A stretch of DNA of 39,544 nucleotides. Origin: Gracilibacillus halophilus YIM-C55.5. Lineage in GTDB: Bacteria > Bacillota > Bacilli > Bacillales > Amphibacillaceae. Shown here piece by piece: positions 38,892 through 39,544 of this stretch. A program made the translations under genes and the position numbers. The DNA lies in assembly GCF_000359605.1 (NCBI RefSeq), contig NZ_APML01000014.1, positions 1 through 39,544 of the forward strand, read 5' to 3'. A model generated the notes under the pieces. The model was not told where the DNA came from. It made no database searches and was given only the letters and a program-made list of their open reading frames with translations. The number at the start of each line of letters is the position of its first letter. The stretch's first letter is position 1.

Positions 38892-38920
38892 ATTCTATGA
38901 AGCCTGTCTGTTAAATATGT
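38892..38920 (-). promoter_or_regulatory. Candidate sigma-E promoter of pdaB
   Basis: On the minus strand ACATATT (38920-38914), 14-base spacer, CATAGAAT (38899-38892). Close to the sigma-E consensus (-35 kmATATT, -10 CATACAnT). pdaB is mother-cell and forespore expressed in B. subtilis. Confidence 0.55.
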
Positions 38921-39018
38921 TGTCTAATCATGTTTATTTTTGCGTATATTCAGGAATATATGTAATAACTTCAAATGAAGGATAGGACATATCGTAATTA
39001 TGGGAGTGAAATATTTTC

Positions 39019-39240
39019 ATGTTAGGTTTACTAATTAATGATAATGAACAAGCCGAATTAGAATATGTAATCAAAAGGGAGTTAGAGGAGTTGCTATTAG
39101 ATTTGGAAGATAGTCGAATTGATCAAGGATTAAAGCACTCCATGCAAATTCGATATAAACGATTGTTTCAATTATTAACCAGAGTGGCAAACGATGAAGA
39201 AGTAAAAAAGTATATTCCGCAAAAGGTAATGACAGAATAA
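39019..39240 (+). CDS. Small conserved hypothetical protein
   Basis: A 73-residue, highly charged, mostly helical protein (MLGLLINDNEQAELEYVIKR, then ELEELLLDLEDSRIDQGLKH). GGGAGTGA (39002-39009) ends 9 bases before ATG. Small proteins with a similar ELEYxxKRExEExLxDLxDxRxD pattern are common in Bacillaceae, but I know no function. It lies alone between pdaB and an rRNA operon. Confidence 0.75.
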   Translation: MLGLLINDNEQAELEYVIKRELEELLLDLEDSRIDQGLKHSMQIRYKRLFQLLTRVANDEEVKKYIPQKVMTE

Positions 39241-39241
39241 A

Positions 39242-39287
39242 ATGTCGCTAAGGCAATCAACATTTTATTCTGCCTTGGCATTTTTTA
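39242..39287 (+). terminator. Intrinsic terminator after the small protein gene
   Basis: AAGGCA (39250-39255) pairs with TGCCTT (39271-39276). The helix can extend with AATG/CATT outside an imperfect section, and a run of T follows from 39281. It isolates the gene from the rRNA promoters. Confidence 0.65.
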
Positions 39288-39361
39288 TCTTAGTGTTCGA
39301 CCATGCTTGTAAACGAAATAATACAATCATTAAAAAATAATGAAAAATAAATAATCGACCC

Positions 39362-39390
39362 TTGTACTATGTATAGGAATGTGTTATATT
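39362..39390 (+). promoter_or_regulatory. rRNA operon promoter P1
   Basis: TTGTAC (39362-39367), 17-base spacer, TATATT (39385-39390). First of two tandem promoters as usual for Bacillaceae rRNA operons; the upstream region is A/T-rich like an UP element. Confidence 0.55.
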
Positions 39391-39456
39391 ACTCCTTGTG
39401 ACTCGTTAAGGGGTCAACGAAAGCAACATGAATCATTAAAAAATTCAAATGTTTTG

Positions 39457-39485
39457 TTGACACATCATTAGAACCATGATATATT
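39457..39485 (+). promoter_or_regulatory. rRNA operon promoter P2
   Basis: Perfect TTGACA (39457-39462), 17-base spacer, TATATT (39480-39485), about 95 bases after P1. Confidence 0.7.
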
Positions 39486-39489
39486 ATAT

Positions 39490-39544
39490 GTCGTCGCGAA
39501 AACAGAAGACATTTTTTCGATGACTATTGATCTTTGAAAACTGA
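39490..39544 (+). other. rRNA operon leader (16S gene beyond window)
   Basis: The window ends with TTGATCTTTGAAAACTGA, the conserved anti-termination/leader segment found upstream of 16S genes in Bacillaceae. Together with the tandem promoters this shows that an rRNA operon begins here; no mature rRNA sequence is within the window. Confidence 0.65.

Overview
The window is a low-GC Firmicutes chromosome segment. Protein sequences and gene order match the Bacillus subtilis S10/spc/alpha ribosomal region and the cwlD-salA-gerD-kbaA-pdaB sporulation locus, so the host is a spore-forming member of the Bacillaceae. An acidic linker in the exported lipoprotein and a TRAP-TAXI transporter hint at a salt-adapted genus (Gracilibacillus/Oceanobacillus/Virgibacillus type); that genus-level reading is inference only.

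Layout. (1) 1-12981: continuous plus-strand ribosomal superoperon, from rplD (5' end outside the window) through rplQ, with secY, adk, a KOW-domain gene, infA and rpoA. The methionine aminopeptidase gene usually found after adk is absent. (2) 13149-17457: ecfA1-ecfA2-ecfT (energy-coupling factor module for vitamin uptake), truA, then rplM-rpsI behind its own promoter and an L13-type leader. (3) 17422-21431: a roughly 4 kb degenerate integrative element bounded by a 23-bp direct repeat of the 3' end of rpsI (22/23 identical). It holds a broken tyrosine integrase, decayed membrane-protein genes (SpoIIM-like, a small ORF, YIP1-like), a scrambled IS21-family istA and a toxin-antitoxin pair whose toxin is broken. 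(4) 21642-26337: beta-glucoside genes: a GH3 beta-glucosidase with one frameshift, an RpiR-type regulator and a GH1 6-phospho-beta-glucosidase. (5) 26402-30349: a MetE-C-like methyltransferase (YxjG/YxjH type), a DJ-1/PfpI stress protein behind a sigma-B-like promoter, and an HxlR regulator (frameshifted) divergent from a flavin monooxygenase/FMN reductase pair. (6) 30404-30750: non-coding, with three 51-bp tandem repeats. (7) 30751-34569: TAXI-type TRAP transporter operon (binding lipoprotein, DUF1850 protein, fused permease with one frameshift). (8) 34644-38859: cwlD, salA, gerD, kbaA, pdaB, with candidate sporulation-sigma promoters. (9) 39019-39544: a small conserved protein, then tandem promoters and leader of an rRNA operon that continues beyond the window.

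In B. subtilis the rpsI and cwlD regions are nearly adjacent; here about 17 kb of accessory DNA separates them, beginning exactly at an attachment site in rpsI. Three otherwise well-preserved genes (GH3, hxlR, TRAP permease) each lack a single base. They are either recent pseudogenes or sequencing errors, and should be checked before loss of function is concluded.
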